Shown here: positions 5,128 to 5,687 of the stretch, one piece after another | How positions within the stretch are numbered: the stretch's first letter is position 1 | How the letters are laid out: each line of letters begins with the position of its first letter | DNA from: Nitriliruptoraceae bacterium | GTDB lineage: Bacteria; Actinomycetota; Nitriliruptoria; Nitriliruptorales; Nitriliruptoraceae | Direction of reading: 5' to 3' | Assembly: GCA_007118045.1 (NCBI GenBank) | Contig: SKTG01000216.1 | Coordinates: 1-5,687 of the forward strand | DNA length: 5,687 nucleotides | Program-made: the position numbers and the translations under genes | Notes under the pieces: model-generated | What the model was told of the DNA's origin: nothing | What the model saw: the letters and a program-made list of their open reading frames with translations, nothing else | Databases searched by the model: none

Positions 5128-5687
5128 ACGACGCGGAGCCGCTCGGTGCCGGCCACACGGCCGGGCGCGAGGACACCGGCACGGGCCGCGTGACGATCGT
5201 GCCGCTGCCGACGGGGCATCGCGTGACCGAGGGCGACGATCTCGCGGCCCTGTTGCTCGACGCGCTCGTCGGAGCGGACGAGTCGCTGCGCGAGGGCGAC
5301 GTGGTGTGCGTCGCATCGAAGGTCGTCAGCCTCGCCGAGGGCGCCGTGCGACCGCTGCCCCCGTCCGAGGACGGGCCGGCCACCGCGCAGCACGACCGAC
5401 GCGAGCTGGCCCGGTCCCAGGCCACGGACATCGTGGCGGAGACGCCGGGGGTGCTGGTCACCCGCACCGCGCACGGTTTCGTGGCCGCGAACGGGGGGAT
5501 CGACGCCTCGAACGTCGCCCCGGGTCGAGCGCTGCTGCTGCCGGCGGAACCCGACGCGTCGGCCGCGGCGCTGCGCGCCGAGCTGCGCTCGCGGACCGGC
5601 GTCGACGTCGGGGTGCTCGTGACCGACACCTTCGGGCGCCCGTGGCGGCTCGGTCAGACCGACGTGGCGCTCGGCGTGGCCGGGGCC
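5124..5687 (+). CDS. fbiB: FbiB, F420-0:gamma-glutamyl ligase domain (5' part, cut by window end)
   Basis: FbiB adds gamma-linked L-glutamates to F420-0 using GTP and divalent metal. The frame is open from GTG 5124 to the last base (188 codons, no stop), so only the CofE-like part is seen. Recognisable blocks are EGDDLAALLLDAL at 36-48, GDVVCVASKVVSLAEG at 58-73, TRTAHGFVAANGGIDASN at 113-130, LLPAEPDASAAALR at 138-151 and VTDTFGRPWRLGQTDVALG at 166-184, which carries metal and GTP contacts of the CofE family. The GTG shares bases with the fbiA stop (GTGA, 4-bp overlap), a sign of translational coupling, and no separate ribosome site is obvious. About 22 residues precede the conserved core; GTG at 5190 is a possible shorter start. 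In actinobacteria FbiB usually also has a C-terminal FMN-binding reductase domain that reduces dehydro-F420-0. Whether it is present here lies beyond the window, so a stand-alone CofE remains possible. Confidence 0.93.
   Translation, partial: MNDAEPLGAGHTAGREDTGTGRVTIVPLPTGHRVTEGDDLAALLLDALVGADESLREGDVVCVASKVVSLAEGAVRPLPPSEDGPATAQHDRRELARSQATDIVAETPGVLVTRTAHGFVAANGGIDASNVAPGRALLLPAEPDASAAALRAELRSRTGVDVGVLVTDTFGRPWRLGQTDVALGVAGA

Noticed and set aside
1..5687. Search for CRISPR arrays, tRNA or rRNA genes, insertion sequences and attachment sites
   Set aside because: No regularly spaced repeats, cloverleaf with CCA-type end, transposase motifs or long flanking repeats were seen by eye.

Overview
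The window is high-GC actinobacterial DNA. A WhiB-family regulator is restricted to actinobacteria and their phages, and the two-domain FbiC is the actinobacterial form of Fo synthase. GTG starts and long antisense open frames also fit. The genus cannot be fixed; a mycobacterial or pseudonocardial type of genome is my guess. Nothing looks mobile: no transposase, integrase, tRNA, rRNA or CRISPR array is visible.

Layout from left to right. 60-326 (minus) is a WhiB2/WhmD-type iron-sulfur regulator. 327-554 is non-coding and holds a good housekeeping-type promoter for whiB2 and a strong hairpin terminator for the next gene. 555-1163 (minus) is a SigK-like ECF sigma factor with its own TTGACA-type promoter, overlapped by GACA/TGTC half-sites. 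1224-1460 is a gene-free gap with small repeats. 1461-4043 (minus) is fbiC, a fused CofG-CofH Fo synthase. 4044-4182 is the divergent control region. 4183-5127 (plus) is fbiA (CofD). 5124 to the window end (plus) is the 5' part of fbiB (CofE domain), overlapping fbiA by 4 bp.

The core of the locus is coenzyme F420 biosynthesis. FbiC makes the deazaflavin Fo from tyrosine and 5-amino-6-ribitylaminouracil. FbiA attaches the phospho-three-carbon unit. FbiB adds the glutamate tail. The guanylyltransferase that supplies FbiA's donor (FbiD/CofC) is not in the window. The two regulators to the left (WhiB2, linked to cell division and sporulation; SigK-like, usually held by a redox-responsive anti-sigma) have no demonstrated link to F420.

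I do not see a previously undescribed system. The points most worth following are the packing of fbiC against fbiAB next to whiB2, the sigma factor that lacks an adjacent anti-sigma gene, and the operator-like repeats over the sigma and whiB2 promoters.
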